A DNA stretch of 35,234 nucleotides from an uncultured bacterium (lineage in GTDB: Bacteria > Bacteroidota > Bacteroidia > Sphingobacteriales > Sphingobacteriaceae). The notes beneath the pieces are model-generated. The model had not been told where the DNA came from, searched no databases, and was given only the letters and a program-made list of their open reading frames with translations. Both the position numbers and the translations under genes were made by a program. Location of the stretch: NCBI GenBank assembly GCA_903838995.1, contig CAIMAP010000166.1:1-35234 (forward strand). The letters run 5' to 3'. Positions 1-9,269 of the stretch are shown here, in pieces (within the stretch, counting starts at the first letter, position 1; every line of letters starts with the position of its first letter).

Positions 1-1
1 A

Positions 2-1315
2 AGTTATGGCTGTGCCATGAACTTTGCCGATTCGGAAGTGGTTGCATCTATCATGTTAGCAATGGGATTTCAAACAACTTCAGATTATAAAGAAGCCGAT
101 GTTGTTTTTATCAATACCTGTTCTATTCGCGAAAATGCGGAGCAAAGAATTCGTAAAAGATTAACCGACTTTAGGGCACAAAAAATTGCCAAGCCAAGCA
201 CCATTGTTGGTGTATTGGGTTGCATGGCGGAAAGACTAAAAGCTAAATTTATTGAAGAAGAAAAATTAGTTGATTTGGTTATTGGTCCAGATGCTTATAG
301 AGATTTGCCATTATTATTATCTCAAGCAGATGATGGTCAAAAAGCAATCAATGTATTATTATCTAGAGAAGAAACTTACGCAGACATTACGCCACTTAGA
401 TTAAATACGAATGGAGTAAATGCTTATGTTTCTATTATGCGTGGTTGTGATAATATGTGTTCCTTCTGTGTGGTCCCATTTACAAGGGGTAGAGAGCGAA
501 GCAGAAATGTGAATTCGATTCTTGAAGAAGTAGCCGATTTGTTTTCGAAAGGATATCGCGAAGTAGTTTTATTAGGACAAAATGTAGATTCTTACAAATG
601 GGTAGATGAATCTACGCAACAGCTTACCAATTTTGCATCTTTATTAGCGCTTGTTGCAAAGGTAAATCCATTAATGCGTGTTCGATTTTCTACCTCACAT
701 CCAAAAGATATTACCGACGAAGTTTTACAAACCATTGCCGATCATGCAAATATTTGTAATTCAATTCATTTACCTGTTCAATCTGGAAGCACCACTGTTT
801 TAGATAGAATGAATAGAAATTATTCGAGAGAATGGTATTTAAACAGGATTGATGCTATTAGAAGAATTATTCCTGGCTGCGCTATTTCGACCGATATTAT
901 CACTGGTTTTTGTGGCGAAACAGCAGATGAATTTGAGGATACTTTGAGCATGATGGCGCTTGTAAAATTTAATTACGCTTATCAATTCTCTTATTCTGAA
1001 AGGCCTGGAACGCCTGCAGCAAAGAAAATGAAGGATGACATTGATGATGTTACCAAAGCGACAAGACTAGACCAAGTGATTGCTTTACAAAGGGGGCATA
1101 GCTTAGAAAAATTAAAAGAATTTGTAGGACAAACGCATGAAGTTTTAATTGAAGGATTTTCTAAAAAATCTGCGAATGATTTTGCCGGAAAAAACGATCA
1201 AAATGCAGTGGTTGTTTTTCCTGTAGTAGATTTATATAAAAAAGGAGATTACGTCCAAGTACTAATTGAAAGTTGCACATCGGCAACGCTGATTGGTAAA
1301 ATTGTAAAAAATTAA
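2..1315 (+). CDS. miaB: tRNA-2-methylthio-N6-isopentenyladenosine37 synthase MiaB (5' end missing)
   Basis: Radical-SAM methylthiotransferase that puts the 2-methylthio group on i6A37 of tRNAs reading UNN codons. The frame is open to the left edge and reads [12 protein letters not shown], the usual MiaB start region. The ORF-track Met at base 17 is therefore internal, and only a short N-terminus is missing. Visible in order are the UPF0004 domain with its three cluster cysteines ([17 protein letters not shown]), the radical-SAM CxxxCxxC motif in [17 protein letters not shown], and a C-terminal TRAM domain (about the last 60 residues). Family members usually have CQMN where this one has CAMN. 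It is the first visible gene of a tight operon; the sigma-54 activator starts 3 bases after its stop. Identification is secure. Confidence 0.96.
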   Translation, partial: SYGCAMNFADSEVVASIMLAMGFQTTSDYKEADVVFINTCSIRENAEQRIRKRLTDFRAQKIAKPSTIVGVLGCMAERLKAKFIEEEKLVDLVIGPDAYRDLPLLLSQADDGQKAINVLLSREETYADITPLRLNTNGVNAYVSIMRGCDNMCSFCVVPFTRGRERSRNVNSILEEVADLFSKGYREVVLLGQNVDSYKWVDESTQQLTNFASLLALVAKVNPLMRVRFSTSHPKDITDEVLQTIADHANICNSIHLPVQSGSTTVLDRMNRNYSREWYLNRIDAIRRIIPGCAISTDIITGFCGETADEFEDTLSMMALVKFNYAYQFSYSERPGTPAAKKMKDDIDDVTKATRLDQVIALQRGHSLEKLKEFVGQTHEVLIEGFSKKSANDFAGKNDQNAVVVFPVVDLYKKGDYVQVLIESCTSATLIGKIVKN

Positions 1316-1318
1316 TAA

Positions 1319-2599
1319 ATGGAATTACAAGTAATAAAAAATAGATTTGGAATAATTGGCAATTCGCCATTATTGAATAGAGCAATAGACATTGCAACAC
1401 AAGTTGCGCCTACCGATATTTCTGTTTTAATTACCGGAGAAAGTGGTAGTGGAAAAGAAGTTTTTTCTCAAATAATTCATCAATTAAGTGCGCGTAAGCA
1501 CGGTCCATTTATTGCGGTTAACTGCGGCGCAATACCAGAGGGCACAATAGATTCGGAGCTTTTTGGTCACGAAAAAGGTTCTTTCACCGGGGCGCACGAA
1601 GCCAGAAAAGGTTACTTTGAAGTAGTAAGCGGCGGCACAATATTTTTAGATGAAGTGGCGGAGTTACCCATTGGCACACAAGCACGATTATTGCGCGTAT
1701 TAGAAACCGGCGAATATTTGCGCGTGGGTTCTTCTAAGGTGCAAAAAACAAATGTTAGAATTGTTGCAGCAACAAATGTTAATGTTTACGAAGCTGTACA
1801 GCGCGGAAAATTTAGAGAAGATTTATATTACCGATTAAATACAGTTCCCTTAAAAGTACCATCACTAAGAGAGCGCAAAGAAGATGTATATTTATTATTC
1901 AGAAAGTTTATTTCCGACTTTTCTGTAAAATATAGAAGCCCAAATATTCAGCTAAACGAAGAAGCTAGAGCTATTCTAGCACATTATACTTGGCCAGGAA
2001 ATATCAGACAATTAAAAAATGTGGCTGAACAAATTTCTGTATTGCAAAATGGGCAACAAGAAATGGATGCGCAAGAGCTGATTAAATATTTACCATTTGA
2101 GCAACCCATGAGTGGTTTGCCTGCAAAATTAGGTCAGCATGCCGATAATGATTTTTCGGAAAGAGATATTTTGTATAAGGTGTTGTTTGATATGAAAAAA
2201 GACCTCACCGATTTAAAAAAAGTGGTCTTAGATTTATTGCAAAATTCTGGCGCAGCCAATGAGTTCATCGCAGACAATACTAATATTATCAACAAGCTGG
2301 TTCAAGAAATAAATCCAACTAATTCAGAATACTCAGGTTTTCAAATGCCAATGCAAGTAAGCCCTGCAAGCCAATCAAACAGTTCATTTCAGCCAAATAA
2401 CTTTCATACTAATCCTTATAAATTAGAGGCACCCATAGAAGAGGTCGAAGAAACCTTATCTTTAGAAGATAAAGAGATTGACTACATTAAAAAAGCACTA
2501 AAGAAACACAAAGGCAAACGAAAATTAGCCGCACAAGAATTAGGCATATCAGAAAGAACATTGTACAGAAAAATTAAAGAATACGACATTAATCTTTAA
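1319..2599 (+). CDS. Sigma-54 interacting transcriptional activator (AAA+ and Fis-type HTH, no receiver domain)
   Basis: Enhancer-binding activator that would remodel RpoN holoenzyme using ATP. The AAA+ domain starts almost at the N-terminus: Walker A GESGSGKE (residues 40-47), the sigma-54 contact loop as GSFTGA (87-92, where GAFTGA is usual), Walker B GTIFLDE (about 106-112), then AATN and REDLYYRLN. A Q/N-rich linker (about 265-380) separates it from a C-terminal Fis-like helix-turn-helix (KRKLAAQELGISERTLYRKIKE). There is no response-regulator, GAF or PAS domain, so activity is probably set by a partner protein or by expression level. It lies between miaB and lptE with 3-4 base gaps, so it is cotranscribed with envelope genes. 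Its targets are not known from sequence; a sigma-54-like site lies upstream of groES about 2 kb downstream. Confidence 0.93.
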   Translation: MELQVIKNRFGIIGNSPLLNRAIDIATQVAPTDISVLITGESGSGKEVFSQIIHQLSARKHGPFIAVNCGAIPEGTIDSELFGHEKGSFTGAHEARKGYFEVVSGGTIFLDEVAELPIGTQARLLRVLETGEYLRVGSSKVQKTNVRIVAATNVNVYEAVQRGKFREDLYYRLNTVPLKVPSLRERKEDVYLLFRKFISDFSVKYRSPNIQLNEEARAILAHYTWPGNIRQLKNVAEQISVLQNGQQEMDAQELIKYLPFEQPMSGLPAKLGQHADNDFSERDILYKVLFDMKKDLTDLKKVVLDLLQNSGAANEFIADNTNIINKLVQEINPTNSEYSGFQMPMQVSPASQSNSSFQPNNFHTNPYKLEAPIEEVEETLSLEDKEIDYIKKALKKHKGKRKLAAQELGISERTLYRKIKEYDINL

Positions 2600-2603
2600 G
2601 AAT

Positions 2604-3143
2604 ATGCAGCAACAAAAAATAAATTTTAAAAACAGTTTTATCAACAAGTTAAAATTTCTTAGCCTGTCATTTATTTTATTGATGATGAGTGCTTGCGGAA
2701 TTTATTCTTTTACTGGTGCATCTATTTCGCCCGAAACAAAAACAGTAGCAGTTTCCTTATTTCAAAACAATGCGAATTTAGTCGTTCCAACATTAAGTCA
2801 AACAATTACGGAGTCATTAAAAGACAGAATTGTTACGCAAACAAATTTACAATTAACCAGAAGTACCGCTGATATTGAGTTTGAAGGTAAAATTATAGAT
2901 TATAGCGTTAAGCCAATGTCTTTACAAGGGAATAACGTTACTTCTCAAAATAGATTAAGTATATCTGTTAAAGTAAAATACACGAATAAAAAAGAAGAAG
3001 CAAAAAGTTTTGAATATACTTTTACTAGGTATGCCGATTTTCCGGGCACTAAAAACTTACCGGATGTAGAAAGCGATCTCATCAAAATAATAACTACACA
3101 ATTAATAGATGATATTTTTAATAAAGCATTTGTAAACTGGTAA
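2604..3143 (+). CDS. lptE: LPS-assembly lipoprotein LptE, Bacteroidota type
   Basis: Outer-membrane lipoprotein expected to plug and assist the LptD barrel that inserts lipopolysaccharide into the outer leaflet. The N-terminus has a basic stretch, a hydrophobic core and a lipobox MSAC with the lipidated Cys at residue 31, followed by GIYSFTGASISPETKTVAVSLFQN, typical of the Bacteroidota LptE family. The 179-residue length fits. It starts 4 bases after the sigma-54 activator and ends one base before the next ATG, so it is embedded in the operon. The family assignment rests on the lipobox, size and the start motif; LptE sequences are divergent, so I am fairly but not fully sure. Confidence 0.85.
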   Translation: MQQQKINFKNSFINKLKFLSLSFILLMMSACGIYSFTGASISPETKTVAVSLFQNNANLVVPTLSQTITESLKDRIVTQTNLQLTRSTADIEFEGKIIDYSVKPMSLQGNNVTSQNRLSISVKVKYTNKKEEAKSFEYTFTRYADFPGTKNLPDVESDLIKIITTQLIDDIFNKAFVNW

Positions 3144-3144
3144 T

Positions 3145-4110
3145 ATGGAAACCGAAAAAATAATTTCTTATATAGACCATCCTGAACAAATGGATAAATC
3201 TGCCTTGCCAATTTTGCAAGACTTAATCACAAAATATCCTTATTGTCAAACATTTCATTTATTAAATGCTAAAGCGCAACACAATACCAATGAAATAATG
3301 TTTGATGCCACGCTTCGACAAACTGCAGCATATGCAGCCAATAGAAAAGTTTTATATTATTTAATTCATCAACACAATGCTGCTGCAAGCACTATTCCTG
3401 TTGTAGTTGAGCAAGCACCAGTAACCGAATTGATTGCAGAATTAGTACAAGAAACGACCATTGATCAACCAGAAAATATTTTAGAACCGGCATTTGCCGA
3501 GGCTAAAAATACGGTACTGCAAAACGAGTTATCCGAAAATATTTCGGAGCCGAAAAATTCAGGATTGCAAAACGAGTCATCAGAAATAGCTCAACCCGAA
3601 GAAGGCGCATTTTCGTTTACCCAATGGCTTCAAAAAAAATCTGGTAAAACACCAACAGTAATTACAGCTCAAAATCTAGTAAACAAAACAAATATTCGCC
3701 TCGATACTTCAGAAGAAATTAAATCATTAATTCAAGATGAAATTGGTGAGCTAATTTTAGGCAATGTATTTAGTGAGGGATATTTTGCAAGCGATGCCGC
3801 TTTAGCAAAAAAACCAATTGTTGGCAATCAAAAACAAGTTGCATTAATTGAAAGCTTTATACACTCGGAGCATCCAAAGGTGATTAAGGTGAATAAAGAT
3901 GAAAAGGTGGTGAACTTAGAGAATAAAGCGAGGAAAAGCGCTCTCGACACGCAAATACCTGTAAGCGAAACTTTAGCGGCTATATATGTAAAACAGAAAC
4001 TTTTTAACAAAGGAATTGAAGCTTATGAAAAATTAAGTTTGAAATATCCCGAAAAAAAGGCTTACTTTGCTTCCCTTATAGAAGAAATTAAATCAGAGAT
4101 TAACAAATAA
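3145..4110 (+). CDS. Conserved hypothetical protein with TPR-like C-terminus
   Basis: Not recognised as a named family. It is a 321-residue soluble protein without signal peptide or membrane segment. The N-terminus (ISYIDHPEQMDKSALPILQDLITKYPYCQTFHLLNAKA) looks helical, and the C-terminus (ETLAAIYVKQKLFNKGIEAYEKLSLKYPEKKAYFASLIEEI) resembles one TPR unit. Between them is a low-complexity, Glu/Asn/Ser-rich linker containing two tandem 16-residue units (AEAKNTVLQNELSENI and SEPKNSGLQNESSEIA). It starts one base after lptE stops and lies 11 bases before secG, so it is cotranscribed with two envelope/export genes. A scaffold role in envelope assembly is only a guess from context. Confidence 0.75.
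   Translation: METEKIISYIDHPEQMDKSALPILQDLITKYPYCQTFHLLNAKAQHNTNEIMFDATLRQTAAYAANRKVLYYLIHQHNAAASTIPVVVEQAPVTELIAELVQETTIDQPENILEPAFAEAKNTVLQNELSENISEPKNSGLQNESSEIAQPEEGAFSFTQWLQKKSGKTPTVITAQNLVNKTNIRLDTSEEIKSLIQDEIGELILGNVFSEGYFASDAALAKKPIVGNQKQVALIESFIHSEHPKVIKVNKDEKVVNLENKARKSALDTQIPVSETLAAIYVKQKLFNKGIEAYEKLSLKYPEKKAYFASLIEEIKSEINK
3496..3591 (+). repeat. Two tandem 48-bp in-frame repeat units inside the hypothetical gene
   Basis: Units 3496-3543 and 3544-3591 are adjacent and in frame, encoding AEAKNTVLQNELSENI and SEPKNSGLQNESSEIA. By hand count 34 of 48 bases match, including the run TGCAAAACGAGT. This looks like an old in-frame duplication within a disordered linker. Confidence 0.7.
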
Positions 4111-4121
4111 AATAGCACAAA

Positions 4122-4478
4122 ATGTATACTTTTTTAATAGTAATTGCCCTAATTATCAGTGTTTTATTAATTTTAGTGGTTTTGGTTCAAAATCCTAAAG
4201 GCGGTGGATTATCCTCTAGCTTTTCATCATCTAATCAAGTAATGGGGGTTAAAAAAACAACCGATTTTCTTGAAAAGGCTACTTGGACACTTGCAATTGC
4301 ATTATTAGTGGTTTGTTTAGTCATTAATATGGTAAAACCAAGTGCAGAAGAAGGTACTACTGAGCAATCGGCAGTACAAGAGCAAATTGATAATGCATCA
4401 ACAGCTCCACAAGCCCCAACAAATATGCCTGCAAATTCAACTTCGGCAGCACCTGCAGCAGTAGACACTACGAAGTAA
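4122..4478 (+). CDS. secG: Preprotein translocase subunit SecG
   Basis: Small accessory subunit of the SecYEG channel in the inner membrane. Two transmembrane helices are visible (about residues 2-22 and 52-71), separated by the conserved loop QNPKGGGLSSSFSSSNQVMGVKKTTDFLEK. The tail after the second helix is Ala/Pro/Thr-rich and low complexity, common in Bacteroidota SecG. At 118 residues it is normal for the phylum. It is the last gene of the operon that begins at or before miaB and is followed at once by a rho-independent terminator. Confidence 0.95.
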   Translation: MYTFLIVIALIISVLLILVVLVQNPKGGGLSSSFSSSNQVMGVKKTTDFLEKATWTLAIALLVVCLVINMVKPSAEEGTTEQSAVQEQIDNASTAPQAPTNMPANSTSAAPAAVDTTK

Positions 4479-4496
4479 TTCAACAAAAATATTTTT

Positions 4497-4526
4497 AAAA
4501 ACCCTCGCAACTAGCGGGGGTTTTTT
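4497..4526 (+). terminator. Rho-independent terminator after secG
   Basis: An 8-bp stem pairs 4501-4508 (ACCCTCGC) with 4514-4521 (GCGGGGGT), with one T-G wobble and the loop AACTA. A run of A lies on the left and TTTTTT on the right. It begins about 20 bases after the secG stop and separates that operon from groES. Confidence 0.88.
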
Positions 4527-4629
4527 ATTGGTGCCATGCTGTCACACTTATAGCCAAATAAATAGATAAAAAGGCTTTTAAAAATGAAAATTTGTCGCTT
4601 TTTGCCAATATTTCAAAAAAAAATAGACT

Positions 4630-4645
4630 TGGCACAGCTTGTGAT
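4630..4645 (+). promoter_or_regulatory. Possible sigma-54-like (-24/-12) promoter upstream of groES
   Basis: The site reads TGGCACAGCTTGTGAT. It has a perfect TGGCAC -24 half and a degraded -12 half (TGAT where TTGCW is consensus), with the -12 G at the correct spacing. The expected start point is near 4656, about 29 bases before the groES ATG. The rest of the 4479-4684 gap holds the secG terminator and AT-rich DNA. I see no CIRCE inverted repeat and no exact TAnnTTTG box there. The mismatch at the -12 GC makes this tentative. Confidence 0.35.
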
Positions 4646-4684
4646 AGATAGGGGTAAATTGTTAAACTTTTAATTATAAAAAAT

Positions 4685-4960
4685 ATGGGAATTAGTATTA
4701 AACCAATTGCAGATAGAGTGGTAATATTACCAGCACCTGCAGAAGAAAAAACAGCTTCAGGAATTTTTATTCCAGATACTGCAAAAGAAAAACCTCAAAG
4801 AGGAACTGTAGTGGCTGTAGGCGATGGTAAAAAAGAAGAGCCTATAACCGTTAAAGTTGGCGACGAAGTATTGTACGGAAAATATGCTGGTACAGAAATT
4901 ACTTACGAAGGAAAAGAATATTTAATCATGCGCGAGTCTGATATTTACGCAATTATTTAA
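4685..4960 (+). CDS. groS: Co-chaperonin GroES
   Basis: 10-kDa lid of the GroEL chamber in the cytoplasm. At 91 residues it shows the full family pattern: [44 protein letters not shown], with the mobile loop at about residues 17-30, and [36 protein letters not shown] at the end. It is followed after 25 bases by groEL, forming the standard two-gene operon. The upstream region is separated from secG by a terminator, so it must have its own promoter; a sigma-54-like candidate is listed. Confidence 0.98.
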   Translation: MGISIKPIADRVVILPAPAEEKTASGIFIPDTAKEKPQRGTVVAVGDGKKEEPITVKVGDEVLYGKYAGTEITYEGKEYLIMRESDIYAII

Positions 4961-4973
4961 TTAAACGATTTAA

Positions 4974-6632
<1,659 letters not shown>

Positions 6633-6656
6633 GTCAAACACCAATATTCAAGGCAT

Positions 6657-6692
6657 AAAAAAAGTCCTCATCAATTGATGAGGACTTTTTTT
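6657..6692. terminator. Perfect bidirectional terminator between groEL and the convergent lipoprotein gene
   Basis: A 36-base perfect palindrome: seven A, then GTCCTCATCA paired with its exact reverse complement, then seven T. On either strand it forms a stem followed by a U-tract, so it can end both the groEL transcript and the leftward lipoprotein transcript whose stop is at 6711. Confidence 0.92.
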
Positions 6693-6710
6693 GTATCAAA
6701 TAATTTCGAA

Positions 6711-7271
6711 TTATAAAACTGCTTTAATGTTAAAACTTATTTTAGCTTTAATATATGTTTTAGTATTAATGCTTGTATTTACACCACCTGTTAATTTAAC
6801 TTTGAAAGTTGGCCTAGCAAGATAAGGTACAACGTTCACAGCGGTAGTATCTACTACCAAGTTAATTGATGGGGTGTTTTGCGGCACTGGATTTAAAGAA
6901 GCAATATTTTGAAACATTGCACCAACAGTGTCTTTTGCAATGGCAGCAGTCATGTTGTTTAGTGCATTAAAGTTTCCACCAGGTAAAGTGTTTCCTGCAG
7001 AATCTACCATGGTTAATTTCAATTCTGTTAATGTGATAGATTCTAAATAATCTCTATCTGCATTATTCGCAGCTAAAATAGAATCAAGATTCGATGCAAT
7101 CACACCCGAAGTGTCTAAGGCACCGGTACTATCTACTTGGTCAAAATCAAATCTCACTTCTTGAGAATAAGGGATCGTTACTGTAACACCTAAGTCTCCG
7201 CAAGAAACGAAAAGGGTTGATCCTAATAAGATCGTTCCAGCAATTATGCTGTGGAGTAAATTCTTTTTCAT
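6711..7271 (-). CDS. Hypothetical lipoprotein
   Basis: Not recognised as a named family. A signal peptide with lipobox (TLFVSC, Cys about residue 24) indicates an exported lipoprotein of about 160 mature residues. The mature part is Asp-, Thr- and Val-rich (TVTIPYSQEVRFDFDQVDSTGALDTSG) with alternating hydrophobic residues towards the end, suggesting a beta-rich domain. It has its own promoter and a bidirectional terminator downstream, so it is probably a single-gene transcript. Start chosen at the Met directly before the signal peptide. Confidence 0.75.
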   Translation of the reverse strand: MKKNLLHSIIAGTILLGSTLFVSCGDLGVTVTIPYSQEVRFDFDQVDSTGALDTSGVIASNLDSILAANNADRDYLESITLTELKLTMVDSAGNTLPGGNFNALNNMTAAIAKDTVGAMFQNIASLNPVPQNTPSINLVVDTTAVNVVPYLARPTFKVKLTGGVNTSINTKTYIKAKISFNIKAVL

Positions 7272-7307
7272 TTTATTTGGGTTTTTTATAATAACACGTC
7301 TATGCTA

Positions 7308-7336
7308 CAAAGTTAAGTATATTTTTTTTCTACAAA
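7308..7336 (-). promoter_or_regulatory. Bacteroidota-type promoter for the lipoprotein gene
   Basis: On the minus strand, TTTG (7333-7336), a 17-base spacer and TAACTTTG (7308-7315) match the Bacteroidota -33 TTTG / -7 TAnnTTTG consensus exactly. Transcription would begin about 30 bases before the ATG at 7271. Same -7 box as the lipB promoter. Confidence 0.75.
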
Positions 7337-7354
7337 GAAAATCTGCTAAAAAAG

Positions 7355-8485
7355 CTATTGAGCCAATTCATTTACATATTGAATCACTTCTAAAGGCTGA
7401 TTATCAACTATTTTAGCCCCTCTTTTTTTGCCTAAACGCACAATAATGGTGTTTTTACTAGGCACCACCACTATGTATTGGCCTAAAATACCCCTGCAAT
7501 AAAAGGCTGGGTAATGAGCATTTTTCAGCACCCACCATTGGTAACCATAGTAATCGGTTTTATTTCCGTTTTCATCATTTAATCCATTGGAGGATATAGA
7601 TTGATTTACCCAATTACTATCCACTAGCTGTTGCGTTCCCCAACGTCCTTTTTGTAAATATAATTTTCCAATCCTTGCAAAATCACGGGCATTACTATAA
7701 AAACAACAGAAGGCTTTTTCGTCACCACCTGCATGATCAAGACTCCATTTTGCATCGTGCTCCGCTCCAATTTTTGACCACAACTTTTCGGATGCATAAG
7801 CCGCATTTGATTTTCCAGTAGCAGCACTTAACACTAAGCCTAACAATTGCGTATCACCACTCTTGTATTTAAACTCAATACCAGCAGGCTTTTCGGCCTT
7901 TAACGAATACATCAATTTTCTTAAATTATTTCCGTAATAGGCATCTGTTGTTTGATTGATTGGTGTTGAGTAAGATTCATGAAAGTTTAAACCGGAAGCC
8001 ATTCTTAATAAATCTTCAATAGTTATTTTTGCTAATTCACCATTTGCATATTCGGGAATATATTTACCAACCGGATCTTTTACACTTGAAATTTTTCCTT
8101 CATCAATGGCTACGCCAACTAAAATACTGATGATACTTTTTGCCATTGAAAAAGAATTAGAGTAGGAGCTATCACTGTATCCATCCCAATATTCTTCATA
8201 ACAAAGAGAATCGTTTTTTATTACTAAAAAAGCAACGGTTTCGCCTGCTTGCAGGGTTTTTCTTAATGAATCTGATAACGGCTTTTTGTTTTTTTCAATG
8301 GAAACTTGCCAAGGACTGCGCTGCCCTGTGTTTGGAACGGCGCGATATTCAAAAATGTCTAAATCATCTATGTTCACTTGCAAGTGCAAAAGCGCTTTGT
8401 AAATATAGGTTGTGCCTGTTGCCCAAATTGCCAAATTTAAAATCAATAAAAAAGCAATACTAAATTGAATAATTTTTTTCTTCAT
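7355..8485 (-). CDS. Serine hydrolase, beta-lactamase/DD-peptidase (class C, PF00144-like) family, membrane-anchored
   Basis: Serine hydrolase of the penicillin-binding/class C beta-lactamase fold; substrate unknown. A single N-terminal hydrophobic segment (about residues 7-27) should anchor it with the catalytic domain outside the cytoplasm. The nucleophile motif SxxK is S113-M-A-K116 in SFSMAKSIISILVG. The second motif is Y207-K-S209 in FKYKSGDTQLLG, as in esterase and 6-aminohexanoate-dimer-hydrolase-like members where Y-x-N is replaced. YYGYQWWV and YCRGILGQYIVVVP follow near the C-terminus. Its ATG overlaps the lipB stop as ATGA, so translation is probably coupled to lipB. It is more likely an esterase or peptidase than a true beta-lactamase, but sequence does not decide. 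Confidence 0.87.
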   Translation of the reverse strand: MKKKIIQFSIAFLLILNLAIWATGTTYIYKALLHLQVNIDDLDIFEYRAVPNTGQRSPWQVSIEKNKKPLSDSLRKTLQAGETVAFLVIKNDSLCYEEYWDGYSDSSYSNSFSMAKSIISILVGVAIDEGKISSVKDPVGKYIPEYANGELAKITIEDLLRMASGLNFHESYSTPINQTTDAYYGNNLRKLMYSLKAEKPAGIEFKYKSGDTQLLGLVLSAATGKSNAAYASEKLWSKIGAEHDAKWSLDHAGGDEKAFCCFYSNARDFARIGKLYLQKGRWGTQQLVDSNWVNQSISSNGLNDENGNKTDYYGYQWWVLKNAHYPAFYCRGILGQYIVVVPSKNTIIVRLGKKRGAKIVDNQPLEVIQYVNELAQ

Positions 8486-9213
8486 TTTTTCTTTATTTCC
8501 ATGTTAAACAATTCCGCTAAATGGGCTATTAGTTTTAATTTTACGGATTCCATATTTACTTTTTTGCCAAGTTCTGCTTCCATCGAAGTAACCGCTTTGT
8601 CGTCAATTCCACAAGGCACAATATTTTTAAAATCGGCTAAATTAGTGTTCACATTAAAGGCAAATCCATGCATGGTTACCCATCGGCTACAACGAACACC
8701 CATGGCACAAATTTTTCTTGCTTTAAAAGGGTTCTCACTCTCTAACCATACGCCAGTTTGACCTTCAGACCTACCTGCTGTAATTTCGAAATCTGCTAAA
8801 GTTAATATGACTGCCTCTTCTAAAAGTCTTAAATATTTATGAATATCTGTAAAAAAATAATCTAAATTTAAAATCGGATAACCAACTAATTGTCCTGGTC
8901 CGTGATAGGTAATATCGCCTCCCCTATTGATTTTATAAAATCGTGCATGATTGTCAAGCAAACCTTTTTCATCTAAAAGCAAGTGTTCCATTTTACCACT
9001 TTTCCCTAAAGTATAAACAGCTGGGTGTTCGCAAAAAATCAAATAATTTTTGGTGATATTTTCGGTGTTATTGGTTCGATTTGCAGATTTAATATTTACA
9101 ATTTCTGAAAACAAAACTTCTTGTTTATCCCAGGCCTCTTGGTAATCAATTGTACCCCAGTCTTGGAATTCGACCCGTATTTTTTTTGTTTCAGATGATA
9201 TTAAATCTTGCAT
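8482..9213 (-). CDS. lipB: Lipoyl(octanoyl) transferase LipB
   Basis: Transfers octanoate from acyl carrier protein to the lipoyl domains of 2-oxo-acid dehydrogenases and GcvH, the first step of lipoate synthesis. Family blocks are PAVYTLGKSG, the RGGDITYHGPGQLVGYPILNL signature, GRSEGQTGVWL, KICAMGVRCSRWVTMHGFAFNVN carrying the active-site Lys, and IVPCGID with the catalytic Cys. At 243 residues it has a slightly long N-terminus. A good promoter lies directly upstream on the minus strand. The last bases overlap the serine hydrolase start. LipA is not in the window. Confidence 0.96.
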   Translation of the reverse strand: MQDLISSETKKIRVEFQDWGTIDYQEAWDKQEVLFSEIVNIKSANRTNNTENITKNYLIFCEHPAVYTLGKSGKMEHLLLDEKGLLDNHARFYKINRGGDITYHGPGQLVGYPILNLDYFFTDIHKYLRLLEEAVILTLADFEITAGRSEGQTGVWLESENPFKARKICAMGVRCSRWVTMHGFAFNVNTNLADFKNIVPCGIDDKAVTSMEAELGKKVNMESVKLKLIAHLAELFNMEIKKK

Positions 9214-9235
9214 AGAAGCAATTGATGGTAAGCTT

Positions 9236-9265
9236 CAAAGTTACAAACTTTATAGATTGAACAAA
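9236..9265 (-). promoter_or_regulatory. Bacteroidota-type promoter for lipB
   Basis: On the minus strand, TTTG (9262-9265), an 18-base spacer and TAACTTTG (9236-9243) match the -33/-7 consensus exactly. It sits in the 56-base divergent gap between lipB and the yraN-family gene, about 20-25 bases from the lipB ATG. Confidence 0.77.
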
Positions 9266-9269
9266 CAAC

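Noticed and set aside
17-1315. miaB starting at the Met at base 17
   Set aside because: The frame is open to the left edge and reads SYGCAMN, the interior of the conserved MiaB N-terminus.
4479-4684. CIRCE (HrcA) operator before groES
   Set aside because: No TTAGCACTC-N9-GAGTGCTAA inverted repeat is present. TTGGCAC there has no matching opposite arm.
7355-8485. True class C beta-lactamase conferring resistance
   Set aside because: SxxK is present, but Y-x-N is replaced by Y-K-S and the protein is membrane-anchored, which fits the wider esterase/peptidase group better.
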